DNA from: an uncultured Clostridia bacterium
GTDB taxonomy: Bacteria; Bacillota; Clostridia; Lachnospirales; Anaerotignaceae
Direction: 5' to 3'
Length of the DNA: 64,000 nt
Assembly (NCBI GenBank): GCA_944383885.1
Contig: CALWRF010000018.1
Location: 1-64,000, forward strand
In this document: positions 36,397-45,422 of the stretch, piece by piece
Position numbering within the stretch: the stretch's first letter is position 1
How the letters are laid out: every line of letters starts with the position of its first letter
Program-made: the position numbers and the translations under genes
Notes under the pieces: model-generated
Seen by the model: only the letters and a program-made list of their open reading frames with translations
The model's database searches: none
What the model was told of the DNA's origin: nothing

Positions 36397-37974
36397 TCAC
36401 ATGCTCTTTTCCGGCAGAGTAAGGTCTTTATTTATTTTCTTTTCAATCTCCCTTGCGTGCTTAGCCTCTACAGTACAGCCCAGTCCTCCGTAACCGCCTC
36501 TTAACTGCGGCGGGAGAAGTTTTTGCGTATTGCACAAAGCTTTTATTACTTCATCTGGGCTTACATAGCTTTCTATTCCTGAAAGCGCCATATCACAGCC
36601 GGAAAATGCATTGGCAACACCTATGCCATTCCTTCTGATACATGGTATTTCTGAAGAGCCGCCTATTCTGTCGCATATAAGTCCAAGTATGTTTTTCATA
36701 GAAAGCGCCATAGCGTTGCAAATTGTTTTTGTATCTCCTCCGCCAAGGTAGGCAAGCGCGGCTGCCGCTATAGCAGATGAAACGCCTATCTCACCCTGAC
36801 AGCCGCCGCCCATTCCTGAAAAGCTGGCATTTTGATAATACATGCAAACCCCGGCTGCCGCTGCAACAAATAAAGATTTAATAAGGTCTTCGTCTGAACA
36901 TTTTTTATCTTCCTGTATTGTAAGTATACAGCCAGGCACTATTCCGCAGGAACCGCCTGTAGGCGCCGCAACAACTCTTTCCATTGAGCAGTCCATTTCC
37001 ATAGTAGCCAAAGCTTTGGCTATAGCCCTTGTAAGTGTTGAGCCGGACAAAGTTTTCCCCTCTTCAAGCGCCTTCATTACTTTTTTACCATCATAGCCTG
37101 TTCCAAAACCAAAAAGTGTATGTATCTCCTCAGTAAGACCCTTATGGACCGTTTCTTTCATGTATTCAAGATTCTGCGCCATTTGGTTCCATATTTCTTC
37201 ACGGCTTCTGCCTGAACGTCCCATTTCGTATTCAATGGCAAGTTCCGGTACGTCCTTTCCTGTTTTTTCAGATAACTCCATAAGGTCTTTAAAAGTTTTA
37301 AACAACGGCTCATGCGGAACAAAACCAAATGATAAAAACGGTTCTGTAAAAAGCACTTTTGTAACTGACGGTATATTTTTAATTTTATCTGATACGGACT
37401 CGTCAATTTTAAGAGGTACGCCTGCATATATTAAATATTTATTATTTTTGCAGTCCTTTTTTATATTTGTCCCTTCTGGCAGCAATTCTGCAACTTGACA
37501 GCTTACATCTTCATCAGCCCATACAAATATATGTTTTTCTGTACTTTCCAAATCAACATCAAATTCATCAATGCCTATTATAGCTATGCTTCCTCCGCCT
37601 ACAGAAACTCCTGTAATATTGCATTTTTTTCCAGACTGCTGTTCCATTGAAAGGCATACCGTAAGCCCGCTTTCAGGCAGCGGCTCTTTAAAGCGGCTGG
37701 CAGAAAGCTCTATTCCTTTTTCTTTTGCTATCTTCATAGCATTTTTAAGCTCAGGGTCATACTCTCTCATGCCCATAGCACCGCCTATAAGAGCCAAGTG
37801 GCTTCTAAGCCCTGCATAGCCGTCATTTCTCGGATGAAATTTTAAGTCTATGCTCTTTAAAGGCTCATCAAGAAATCTGCTGGCAGCCCAGCCTAATCTT
37901 GCCATACCCGCAGTTCCAGAGCTTGAAGGTCCAACCATAACCGGTCCAATAACTTCAAATACGCTTATATCCAT
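36397..37974 (-). CDS. L-serine dehydratase, Fe-S, fused beta-alpha chain
   Basis: 525 residues with the beta part first (FEVIGPVMVGPSSSGTAGMARLG) and the alpha catalytic part after about 230. It deaminates serine to pyruvate through a 4Fe-4S cluster. Cys for the cluster are seen in TGGSCGIVPGCIL, GVCMYYQNAS...GGGCQGEIG and LGLICDRIGG. The gene lies 13 bases after dctM and 22 before the octopine-dehydrogenase-family gene, so it is in an import-and-deamination operon. Whether it prefers serine, threonine or a larger hydroxy-amino acid is unknown. Confidence 0.9.
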   Translation of the reverse strand: MDISVFEVIGPVMVGPSSSGTAGMARLGWAASRFLDEPLKSIDLKFHPRNDGYAGLRSHLALIGGAMGMREYDPELKNAMKIAKEKGIELSASRFKEPLPESGLTVCLSMEQQSGKKCNITGVSVGGGSIAIIGIDEFDVDLESTEKHIFVWADEDVSCQVAELLPEGTNIKKDCKNNKYLIYAGVPLKIDESVSDKIKNIPSVTKVLFTEPFLSFGFVPHEPLFKTFKDLMELSEKTGKDVPELAIEYEMGRSGRSREEIWNQMAQNLEYMKETVHKGLTEEIHTLFGFGTGYDGKKVMKALEEGKTLSGSTLTRAIAKALATMEMDCSMERVVAAPTGGSCGIVPGCILTIQEDKKCSDEDLIKSLFVAAAAGVCMYYQNASFSGMGGGCQGEIGVSSAIAAAALAYLGGGDTKTICNAMALSMKNILGLICDRIGGSSEIPCIRRNGIGVANAFSGCDMALSGIESYVSPDEVIKALCNTQKLLPPQLRGGYGGLGCTVEAKHAREIEKKINKDLTLPEKSM

Positions 37975-37987
37975 TTTCCATACCTCC

Positions 37988-39319
37988 TTATACCAAACCT
38001 AAAAGTCTTGGCAAAAACATTGAAATTGGTTCAATATATGTTGTAAGAATCATAACTGGCAGATATCCTATAAACAAAAGCTGCATTGTAGGTTTTAGCA
38101 CTTCTGAAAACTTGCAGTTGCCAACTTTCATTCCAAAATACATAACGCTTGCATAAGGAGGAGTTAATCCGCCTGCGGCGAGGTTTACAATCATTATGGC
38201 GCAAAAATGGATAGGGTCTATGCCATAAGATTGTACTATTGGAAGCAAAAGAGGTGCGCATAAAACTATTCCAACCGTATCACTTGCTATCATTCCAACA
38301 CATAAAAGGAACAAATTAACTATTATAAGCATTATATATTTGTTATCTGTTATAGACATAAATACCTGAACAAGCTGCTGAGGTATCCTGAGTATAACCA
38401 AAGCCTGGCTGAGCATGTAGCAGAAAAAAATCATTGTAAAAATGCCGCCTATGGAATTAGCACTGTCTTTAAACACTTTTAAAAGAGGCTTTGGTGTAAG
38501 TGTTTTGTAAAAGAATATTCCTATAACAAGCGCTACAAATGCCGCAACAGACGCAGCTTCTGAAGGAGTAAATATTCCGCCGTAAATGCCGCCTAATATT
38601 ATTACAGGCATTGAAAGTGCTGGCAAAGCTCTAATTATTATTTTCTTTTTTGATAAAGATTCTGTTTTATTTCCCGCTTCGTCTGATTTTTCCGCGGTTT
38701 CATAAACTAACTGAGGATTATGGTGTTTTCTTGCATAATAAATATTGATTAACGAAAATGTAATTATAACAAGTATTCCCGGCACAACAGTTGAAACAAA
38801 TCCGGCAAGTATAGACGCGCCTGTTGCCCAGCCATACAATATAGTCGCAGAACTCGGCGGTATAAGCATTCCAAGAACAGATGCAGAACTAACAAGGGCT
38901 GTAGCAAAACCTCTTTCATACCCTTCCTTTTCCATACGCGGTATCATAACAGGTCCAATAGCAGCTATACCTGTAAAAGCACTTCCTGAAATGGCGCCTA
39001 TAAATCCACAAGTTACAACACATATAACACCAATGGAGCCTTTAATTTTTCCAACAAAAATATTTGCTACATCAAGCAGCCTTTCCGCTATTCCGCTGTC
39101 CGAAACCAACGTACCTGCAATAAGAAACATAGGTACAGCCAAAAGTGTCATACTAATCATTTGGTTAAAGCTGTATAAGAAAAGCGAACCAACGGCAACA
39201 TCAGCAACATATACCAAAAAAGCAAGAGAAGCTGCAAAACAAAACGGAAGCGACACGCCGCCTAAAAGAAATATCATTAAAACAACAACTGCCAACAAAA
39301 ATATATGCATAAGCGACAT
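37988..39319 (-). CDS. dctM: TRAP transporter large permease (DctM)
   Basis: 443 residues with about twelve spans, the sodium-coupled channel of a tripartite C4-type transporter. DctM features: AVPMFLIAGTLVSDSGIAERLL, GSAFTGIAAIGPVMIPRMEKEGY, ILIPPSS-like (GMLIPPSSATILYGWATG) and GIVLCAPLLLPI. AGGAGGAG precedes the ATG; its start overlaps the dctQ stop (TAATG). Confidence 0.94.
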   Translation of the reverse strand: MSLMHIFLLAVVVLMIFLLGGVSLPFCFAASLAFLVYVADVAVGSLFLYSFNQMISMTLLAVPMFLIAGTLVSDSGIAERLLDVANIFVGKIKGSIGVICVVTCGFIGAISGSAFTGIAAIGPVMIPRMEKEGYERGFATALVSSASVLGMLIPPSSATILYGWATGASILAGFVSTVVPGILVIITFSLINIYYARKHHNPQLVYETAEKSDEAGNKTESLSKKKIIIRALPALSMPVIILGGIYGGIFTPSEAASVAAFVALVIGIFFYKTLTPKPLLKVFKDSANSIGGIFTMIFFCYMLSQALVILRIPQQLVQVFMSITDNKYIMLIIVNLFLLCVGMIASDTVGIVLCAPLLLPIVQSYGIDPIHFCAIMIVNLAAGGLTPPYASVMYFGMKVGNCKFSEVLKPTMQLLFIGYLPVMILTTYIEPISMFLPRLLGLV

Positions 39320-39831
39320 TAGTTCTCCTCCTTTCCTTTGTGGAGATTAAAGCTTCTCAGTCTTTCAAAAAGCTCTAAAATTGTGAATAACTCCATTAAT
39401 ACAAGACCAACAGGCACTGCTAAATTGGCTATTACCCATGGAAGTTGCAAAATTGTACTAAGTTTATTTGTTTTAATACAATATGCTGCAAAATCAAACG
39501 ACCATTTAATTGTTATAGCGCAAACTAAAATACATAAAATTGTTTTTATAATGCCTATTAAATCTAATGTTCTTTTATTTTTTATAAACGAATCCAATAC
39601 TCCACATTCAATATGATTTTTCGTAAATGAGGCACATACTCCGCCAAGCATATACATCCATATAGTTGGGAACTGCATCAATTCTTCAATTCCCATTTGC
39701 GGTAAATTAAAAGTTCTTAATACTACCTGAAGTATTGATAAAAACAGTAGAAAAACAATAATAACAACTGTTATATATTGAACGGCACTGCCAACTAAAT
39801 TAGAAAATTTACTTATTTTTTCACTTTTCAA
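39319..39831 (-). CDS. dctQ: TRAP transporter small permease (DctQ)
   Basis: 170 residues with four spans and the DctQ pattern MGIEELMQFPTIWMYMLGG and SFTKNHIECGVLDSFI. It partners DctM at the membrane. The start is a TTG at 39829-39831; the ribosome site (GGGGGGCGG) is atypical for this window and its start is less certain than others. dctM overlaps it by one base; dctP is 91 bases upstream. Confidence 0.88.
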   Translation of the reverse strand: MKSEKISKFSNLVGSAVQYITVVIIVFLLFLSILQVVLRTFNLPQMGIEELMQFPTIWMYMLGGVCASFTKNHIECGVLDSFIKNKRTLDLIGIIKTILCILVCAITIKWSFDFAAYCIKTNKLSTILQLPWVIANLAVPVGLVLMELFTILELFERLRSFNLHKGKEEN

Positions 39832-39922
39832 AAAACGCCGCCCCCCTAACTATTTCATTATTGAATATAAAATCTTTTGCAGCTGGGCGTTATTAAAAAC
39901 AAACGCCCAGACTTTAAATTTA

Positions 39923-40990
39923 TTATTCTGTATAACCTATCTCGGCTTTTACTTTGTCAAAAAGTTCTTTGCCAAATACGTCTTCAAGCTCTGGCCAAAC
40001 TTCTTTACGTACAGTGTCTGCAATTTCAGAAATCTGCTCGTCTGAAAACTCTATAATTGTTGTTCCGTTTTCTTCAAGCAGGTCAACATATTTGTTCTCA
40101 TTTGCGATAGCTTCATCAAATACTTGGCTTTCAAGATTTTTAGCTATTTCCATAATCTTGTCCTGTTCTTCAGGAGTAAATTTATTCCAATCGTCAAGAT
40201 TCATCATAAGCCAATGAGGTTCAAAAGCGTTTTTATAAAGTAAAAGGTATTTTGTAACATCTTTTAAGCTGCTGTAAAAACTTTCCGCTCCGCCGCCAAA
40301 GCATCCATCTATAATGCCTGTCTGCATACTTGTAAATACTTCAGAAAATGTCATAGGTGTTACCTGATAGCCAAGAGTTTTTGCTACAAGCTCGTATGAC
40401 TTCATCTGAGGCACTCTTACTTTAAGTTCTTTGTTGCCTGTAAGATTATAAACATCTTTAGGCTCTTTTGATGTACATACAGCGTTGAAATATTTAGGTA
40501 TCATTGCAAGAAGTTTTATATTTTGTTTTTCAAGCTGTTCGGCAACATAAAGAGAAACAACACCATCTGTAGAGTTGTATATATCCCTTGCCTGATCCCA
40601 TGTTTCAATTAAATATGGTGCAGTTGCAATAGTAAGGCTTTGGTCAACATTGGTTGATACCGACTGCATAGCCATATCAACTTCTCCCATACTCATTGCT
40701 TCCTGAACAATAGTATAGTCACCTAACTCATCGTTTGGATAAATTTCATAAGCAAATCTGTCTTCTCCTAATGCCTGCTGTACTTCAGAACAAAATTGCT
40801 TTGTGTAGATATCATTATCACTATCTACTGGTCTTGGGTGTGAAACTTTGAATGTTATTTGTGATGTAGTATCTTGCTGTCCTTGTGATGCCCCATTTGA
40901 TGATGAGCTGCTTTGGGTTTGGCTGCCGCAAGCCGCAGTTGATACGGCTACAGCCAAAATAGTAAAAATAGCAAAGAATTTCTTTTTCAT
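39923..40990 (-). CDS. dctP: TRAP transporter substrate-binding lipoprotein (DctP)
   Basis: 355 residues. A lipoprotein signal (AVAVSTAACGS, Cys near 21) puts it outside the membrane. DctP features: FKVSHPRPVDSDNDIYTKQF, ELGDYTIVQEAMSMGEVDMA, a substrate-contact segment KELKVRVPQMKSYELVAKTLG, MTFSEVFTSMQTGIIDG (the family signature). Ligands of the family are organic acids bound through a conserved arginine (here R in VRVPQ). Given the partners, the ligand is probably an amino-acid-like carboxylate. GGAGGG precedes the ATG. First gene of the operon. Confidence 0.93.
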   Translation of the reverse strand: MKKKFFAIFTILAVAVSTAACGSQTQSSSSSNGASQGQQDTTSQITFKVSHPRPVDSDNDIYTKQFCSEVQQALGEDRFAYEIYPNDELGDYTIVQEAMSMGEVDMAMQSVSTNVDQSLTIATAPYLIETWDQARDIYNSTDGVVSLYVAEQLEKQNIKLLAMIPKYFNAVCTSKEPKDVYNLTGNKELKVRVPQMKSYELVAKTLGYQVTPMTFSEVFTSMQTGIIDGCFGGGAESFYSSLKDVTKYLLLYKNAFEPHWLMMNLDDWNKFTPEEQDKIMEIAKNLESQVFDEAIANENKYVDLLEENGTTIIEFSDEQISEIADTVRKEVWPELEDVFGKELFDKVKAEIGYTE

Positions 40991-41034
40991 ACATAAATCC
41001 CTCCTTCAAAATTTCCAATACCATCAGTTCATTA

Positions 41035-41087
41035 ATTAAACATGTTTAATATATAAACATTATATTTAACAATAAAATATTTTTCAA
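41035..41087 (-). promoter_or_regulatory. Promoter and 16-bp palindromic operator of the dct operon
   Basis: On the minus strand TTGAAA (41082-41087), a 17-base spacer, TATAAT (41059-41064). A perfect palindrome ATTAAACATGTTTAAT lies at 41035-41050, at or just after the expected transcription start. It would be a good site for one of the nearby GntR dimers. Confidence 0.65.
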
Positions 41088-41236
41088 TACAAATTTACAA
41101 TTTTGTAAAATATTTTATTTTTTTAGTGCATAATGACAATCTGTTTTTATATTAATTTCACATTTAATAGGTTTAATACATGTATACTATTCACATACAA
41201 GGTGGATTGCCTGTTGTTTTATTTGATTAAACGTAA

Positions 41237-41268
41237 AAAAGACCGGGTTATTTTATTCCCGGTCTTTT
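41237..41268. terminator. Hairpin terminator in the dctP upstream gap
   Basis: Perfect 11-bp stem AAAAGACCGGG (41237-41247) with CCCGGTCTTTT (41258-41268). In the 770-base gap between dctP and the polysaccharide cluster; the remainder (41270-41690) is AT-rich with no gene I can support. It would isolate the dct operon from transcription arriving from the right. Confidence 0.7.
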
Positions 41269-41688
41269 GAGCTTGAATTCAATATATTAAGTTGTGTTTT
41301 ATAATCAATCAAAACTTTTTAAGATAATCATAAAGAACTTCTTAATCTATACAAAATTTAACTAAGAAGAGAAATTTATTATAATTGTTTTAATTAATAT
41401 AATAACCATAGCAATCACTTTAAACAATGATAACCATGGTTTTTAATTTTACATTTTATATTAAACTTTTAAATTACTTTATTATTTGTTTTTAGTAAAA
41501 TTAAGTATATCAATTCAAAATTTTCAAATTCTAACAAAAAATTTATACTTGTGTGTTCAATATTTAATTATTAAAAATTCAGCTAATGTAGTCATCAATT
41601 ATTACATTAAATATAGTTTTTAAAATTAATAAAAACTATATAAAAAATAAAATAGAAAAGTTTTTATAATGTTAAATATAATCATTAT

Positions 41689-41733
41689 AAAAATCCTCAT
41701 TTGATAATTAGTTATCACATTACCAAATGAGGA
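41689..41733 (-). terminator. Terminator of the polysaccharide cluster
   Basis: Stem TCCTCATTTG (41694-41703) with CAAATGAGGA (41724-41733), then TTTTT on the minus strand. It lies 25 bases after the last gene of the long leftward cluster. Confidence 0.75.
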
Positions 41734-41757
41734 CATTAATAATTAATAATGCTTTAA

Positions 41758-41967
41758 TTACTTTTTCTTCTTTTTCTTGTTTCCCTTTAAAGTACGTTTA
41801 ATTTTATGCCAGTAGATACCTACAAACGCACCTGCCGCTATAAATACACCTGCAACTACCTGAATTGCATAAGTCATAGTAGACGGATCCAAATAGGCAA
41901 ATGCGTATGTTGAAAACAACATCATAGAAAAAACAAAGAAATATAAAAACCTTAATACCTTTTTCAA
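41758..41967 (-). CDS. Small exported/membrane protein, 69 residues
   Basis: From a TTG at 41965-41967 preceded by GGGAGGGG. A first hydrophobic stretch (VLRFLYFFVFSMMLFSTYAFA, signal-like) is followed by YLDPSTMTYAIQVVAGVFIAAGAFVGIYW and a very basic tail (KIKRTLKGNKKKKKK). This AYLDPST...QV..G pattern occurs in tiny membrane proteins that travel with surface-polymer nucleotidyltransferase genes in Clostridia. The role is unknown. It lies 19 bases after the nucleotidyltransferase-aminotransferase gene and is last in the operon. Confidence 0.7.
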   Translation of the reverse strand: MKKVLRFLYFFVFSMMLFSTYAFAYLDPSTMTYAIQVVAGVFIAAGAFVGIYWHKIKRTLKGNKKKKKK

Positions 41968-41986
41968 AAATACCCCTCCCACAAAA

Positions 41987-43795
41987 TCATTTATCAAACT
42001 CTTCAAGTGCTTTGCAAAGTAAATCATTATCATCAAAATTTCTAACAGCTAACCTTATATATTGACTGCCATTAAATCCATATTTATCTGATAGATCCTT
42101 GATTAATATATTATAATTTTTAATCAACTTATTTGCAAGTTCTTTTGAGCCATATTTGTCAATTACTCTACACATAATATAGTTTGCTTGAGATTTATAT
42201 ACTTTTAAATAGCTGATTTTAGAAAGCCTGTCCTGCATAATTTTTCTTTGCTCCGCTATTTTATCACATGATGATTTATATTGGTCTGCAAACAGAGTAA
42301 AAATTTGAAGGAAATATTCACCATACGAATTTATATTCCAAATAGACATTTTTTCTTTCATAGCATTTAAAATCTGTAAATTTCCACTTGCAGCAATTCC
42401 TAATCTTATACCAGGAACACCATACGATTTGCTGATACTCTTAATAACAATAAGATTTTTATATTTCTGCAAAATTTCAGATGAAACTAAAGTATATCTA
42501 ATATCATTTTCAGTAAAATCTATAAATGATTCATCGACAATACACGTTACATTCATACGCTGGCATTTATTGATAATTTCAATAATTTCATCATACTTCA
42601 AAAAACTGCCGCTTGGATTATCTGGATTTATTAAAGCTATAATATTTGCCTCTTCAATCTCTTTAAGTATAATTTCTTTCTTTAAACAAAAATCAGTTTC
42701 ACTTGTATATATAGGCTTTATTTCACAATTTTTAAAACATCTAATATATTCATTAAAAGCAGGTATAGGAAGTAATAACCTTCCCTTTAAAATACTTCCA
42801 AGCGCATTAATAAGCTCAGCTGCACCATTGCCAATAAGTACTTCATCCTCATCAATTCCAAACATTCTACCAGCATTAATTTTTTGAATATTCATTCCAG
42901 ATGGATATTGACTTAATAATGTATCAAAGAAATATTTCATTTGATCCTTCATTTTCTTTGGTGGAAAATACGGATTTACAAGATAGCAGAAATCTTTAAT
43001 ATCATCAAATCTCCAATATCCGCCATAATGCATTTCATAGGCATGAAGCATATCTTCATCTTTCGCAAACATAGTGTTAGCAATATCAAGATCTTGTGCA
43101 TTATCAACTTCATACCAGTTTACATTTTCAAGCTTAAAAGCTTTTAGACCAGCATTTTTAAGGTGTGCAATAGCTTTTAAAACCAATTCATAATACTTAT
43201 TTTTACCATAAGCTTTGATATATGCCTCTAAAAATGGTACATACTGGTCATTTAAAAACTCTTTACTGAATTTATATATATTAACTGTTTTGTAATATTT
43301 ATCAGCATTCTCAAATATAAAATCCTTTTTCTCAACAAATTCAGTAACTGTATCCTCGCTATCTATAAGTGTTACTGTTCCATCCATCCACTGTCTGTAT
43401 TTGGCTACAGCTATAAGGTTTTCATCTTTACAGTCTACCATATCCCTTATTAAATGTGTATCATAAATAAGGTCAGACTCAATCATTACCGTATCATCTT
43501 GGACCAAAAAATCCTTAGCCAAATATAATGAATAAATATTATTTGTTTCTGCATAGTTTGGGTTATTTACAATTTTAAATTCAATATCAGGAAAACTTTC
43601 ATTTATATAATTAACAAGTTTCTCCCCTTCATAACCAACAACTATAACAAATTTTTTTATTCCAGCTAGCCTCAAAGCTTCAACAGTACGTTCAAGCAAT
43701 GTTTTACCACCGACTTTAACCATACATTTAGTATGATCTTTTGTATATTTACCAAGCCTTGAGCCTGAGCCTGCCGCCAACATCAATGCCTGCAT
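41987..43795 (-). CDS. Nucleotidyltransferase fused to class I/II aminotransferase-like domain
   Basis: 602 residues. The N-terminal half (1-235) is a LicC-like nucleotidyltransferase: MLAAGSGSRLGKYTKDHTK, GKTLLERTVEALRLAGIKKFVIVVGYEGE and MIESDLIYDTHLI (Asp metal site). The C-terminal half (about 245-602) is a PLP fold of the HisC/CobD type: GNGAAELINAL, ALINPDNPSG, VDESFIDF and the PLP lysine in KSISKSYGVPGIRLG. Related fusions activate small amino-phospho compounds (choline phosphate, ethanolamine phosphate or aminoethylphosphonate) with CTP; the PLP half may make the amine by transamination or decarboxylation. The true substrate is inferred. GGGGTGG precedes the ATG. Confidence 0.85.
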   Translation of the reverse strand: MQALMLAAGSGSRLGKYTKDHTKCMVKVGGKTLLERTVEALRLAGIKKFVIVVGYEGEKLVNYINESFPDIEFKIVNNPNYAETNNIYSLYLAKDFLVQDDTVMIESDLIYDTHLIRDMVDCKDENLIAVAKYRQWMDGTVTLIDSEDTVTEFVEKKDFIFENADKYYKTVNIYKFSKEFLNDQYVPFLEAYIKAYGKNKYYELVLKAIAHLKNAGLKAFKLENVNWYEVDNAQDLDIANTMFAKDEDMLHAYEMHYGGYWRFDDIKDFCYLVNPYFPPKKMKDQMKYFFDTLLSQYPSGMNIQKINAGRMFGIDEDEVLIGNGAAELINALGSILKGRLLLPIPAFNEYIRCFKNCEIKPIYTSETDFCLKKEIILKEIEEANIIALINPDNPSGSFLKYDEIIEIINKCQRMNVTCIVDESFIDFTENDIRYTLVSSEILQKYKNLIVIKSISKSYGVPGIRLGIAASGNLQILNAMKEKMSIWNINSYGEYFLQIFTLFADQYKSSCDKIAEQRKIMQDRLSKISYLKVYKSQANYIMCRVIDKYGSKELANKLIKNYNILIKDLSDKYGFNGSQYIRLAVRNFDDNDLLCKALEEFDK

Positions 43796-43817
43796 TAAAC
43801 CACCCCTTTTTAAATTA

Positions 43818-44618
43818 TTAGTTTCTTGTCATTTTACATATTTTACCTATATGTTTTAATCCAAGTCCTATTTGTAATTCACATGTTCGGTCATTTGCTG
43901 GAAATGTAAAAGCCGTATATCCTTTATCTACCAAATCATTATACATTCCGTTTAACATTATTTTCCCATATTTTCTTCCTCTGTAGTTTTTATTGACTAC
44001 AACTATATTCCCTACGGCAATATCTTCATATTCTGCTCCAGAACAAGCAAAAGCCGCAATAACACCATCTTTTCTTATTACATAAAATGTTGAATATTTA
44101 TCATCATATCTTTGCATAAACTGCTTTATCAAATTATCTAAAGTATATGAATCTTTAAAAACTTCATCATTCAATACAAGCTTAGCAGCTTCCTCTAAAT
44201 CCTCACGTTCAGCATATTCAAACTTTGCATCAACATCTGAAAAATCCATTTCAACTTTTTTATCATACTTTAACACATTTAATATATGATATGTAAATTT
44301 TGTGTTAAAATTTTTTAAGATTATTTCATATATAAACTCTGTAGAAAAAATTGATTTAGGATTAATCTTATTTATAAAGGAAACTAAATATGCACTATTA
44401 AAATCATTGAGTTTACTATACAAATGCAGACAATCATAATATAAAACAGCTACTAATGAGTATGTGTCATTTATATGTTCTGCGTACACTTTTACATTTT
44501 CATTATCAATAAATCCATACTTTTTTAAATCAAGATATAAATATATACACTTTCCAAAATCATCGCCAATATACTTAATTAAAGCTTCTTTCTCATTCTT
44601 ATCACATAATTTGATCAT
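43818..44618 (-). CDS. GNAT-like acetyltransferase
   Basis: 266 residues. The N-terminal half is a degenerate GNAT-like lobe (DDFGKCIYLYLDLKKYG); the C-terminal half holds the acetyl-CoA site VVVNKNYRGRKYGKIMLNGM (R-G-x-x-x-G) after YVIRKDGVIAAFACSGAE. The end reads LQIGLGLKHIGKICKM. It lies 22 bases upstream of the nucleotidyltransferase fusion start and downstream of the broken formyltransferase, so it may modify the same surface compound. Confidence 0.75.
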   Translation of the reverse strand: MIKLCDKNEKEALIKYIGDDFGKCIYLYLDLKKYGFIDNENVKVYAEHINDTYSLVAVLYYDCLHLYSKLNDFNSAYLVSFINKINPKSIFSTEFIYEIILKNFNTKFTYHILNVLKYDKKVEMDFSDVDAKFEYAEREDLEEAAKLVLNDEVFKDSYTLDNLIKQFMQRYDDKYSTFYVIRKDGVIAAFACSGAEYEDIAVGNIVVVNKNYRGRKYGKIMLNGMYNDLVDKGYTAFTFPANDRTCELQIGLGLKHIGKICKMTRN

Positions 44619-44691
44619 TTTATAAGCATCTCCTAATTTTTAGAGAACAATACAAAATGAGCAGTGATAAAATAAGTTTAATAGAATTTGC

Positions 44692-45422
44692 TTATATCTT
44701 TAAGAATTTTTTATTTATAATATAAAATCTTTCTCCATCTTTTTCAATATAAGCACCTTCATATGAAGGGAACCATAATGAATTTATTTTTCTATTTATT
44801 TCTTCGTTAGTTTCTTTTAGCGTAATTACTTTTTCTCTGTTTAAATCATCTTGGCTAAAATAAATTCCTTTTGATTTCTGAGGTACAGATACTAAATCTA
44901 AATTATTACTAATACGCTCAAATATAGACTTAAACAAATTAAAAAGGTACTCTTGAACAACATGCTCAAACTGTATTGCCGTCAAATTTAATTCAACATC
45001 AAAGTTAAAAATGTCAATTATATCACCATCATCAAATTTTTCATTGACATAATGTGCTGTTACGCCCCATGTTTTATAATTATTTAAAAGCGCATAGCAA
45101 CATCCTCCTACCCCCCTTATAATCTGGTAACGGAGCAGGATGAAAGTTTATTACCCCTTCCTTTTTTTGTTATTACATTTAAAAACGTCTAATATTTCCT
45201 TTTTAATTCTATGTCTAAACAAGTAAGAAAATATAAAATCAGATTGATTAACCACAGAAATATTTTCATAAATACTTTTGGTATATTACTTTTATTACAG
45301 ATAGTTTCCATAGGTCCATTACCATCAAGTACACATCCCAGAATATTAGCATTTTGAGATATAAGATATTCTAACGCTTTTCTTGAACCTTGCCTATCTG
45401 CTGCCATAAATAAAATATTCAT
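44692..45422 (-). pseudogene. Formyltransferase-family gene broken by frameshifts
   Basis: A start MNILFMAADRQGSRKALEYL and later INFHPAPLPDYKG (catalytic Asn and His), YVNEKFDDGDII (catalytic Asp) and LTAIQFEHVVQEYLF fit a methionyl-tRNA-formyltransferase-like or sugar N-formyltransferase. They lie in three frames. I see three homopolymer slips: a missing A near 45285 (CCAAAAGT), a missing A in an A7 run near 45173, and an extra G in the C6/G6 run at 45109-45114. Restored, it would be about 243 residues. It may be a real pseudogene or sequencing errors. Overlaps the upstream gene by four bases. Confidence 0.75.

Noticed and set aside
41270..41690. A hidden gene or RNA in the 420-base gap
   Set aside because: Very AT-rich, stops in all frames, and no structured GC-rich element besides the two terminators at its ends.
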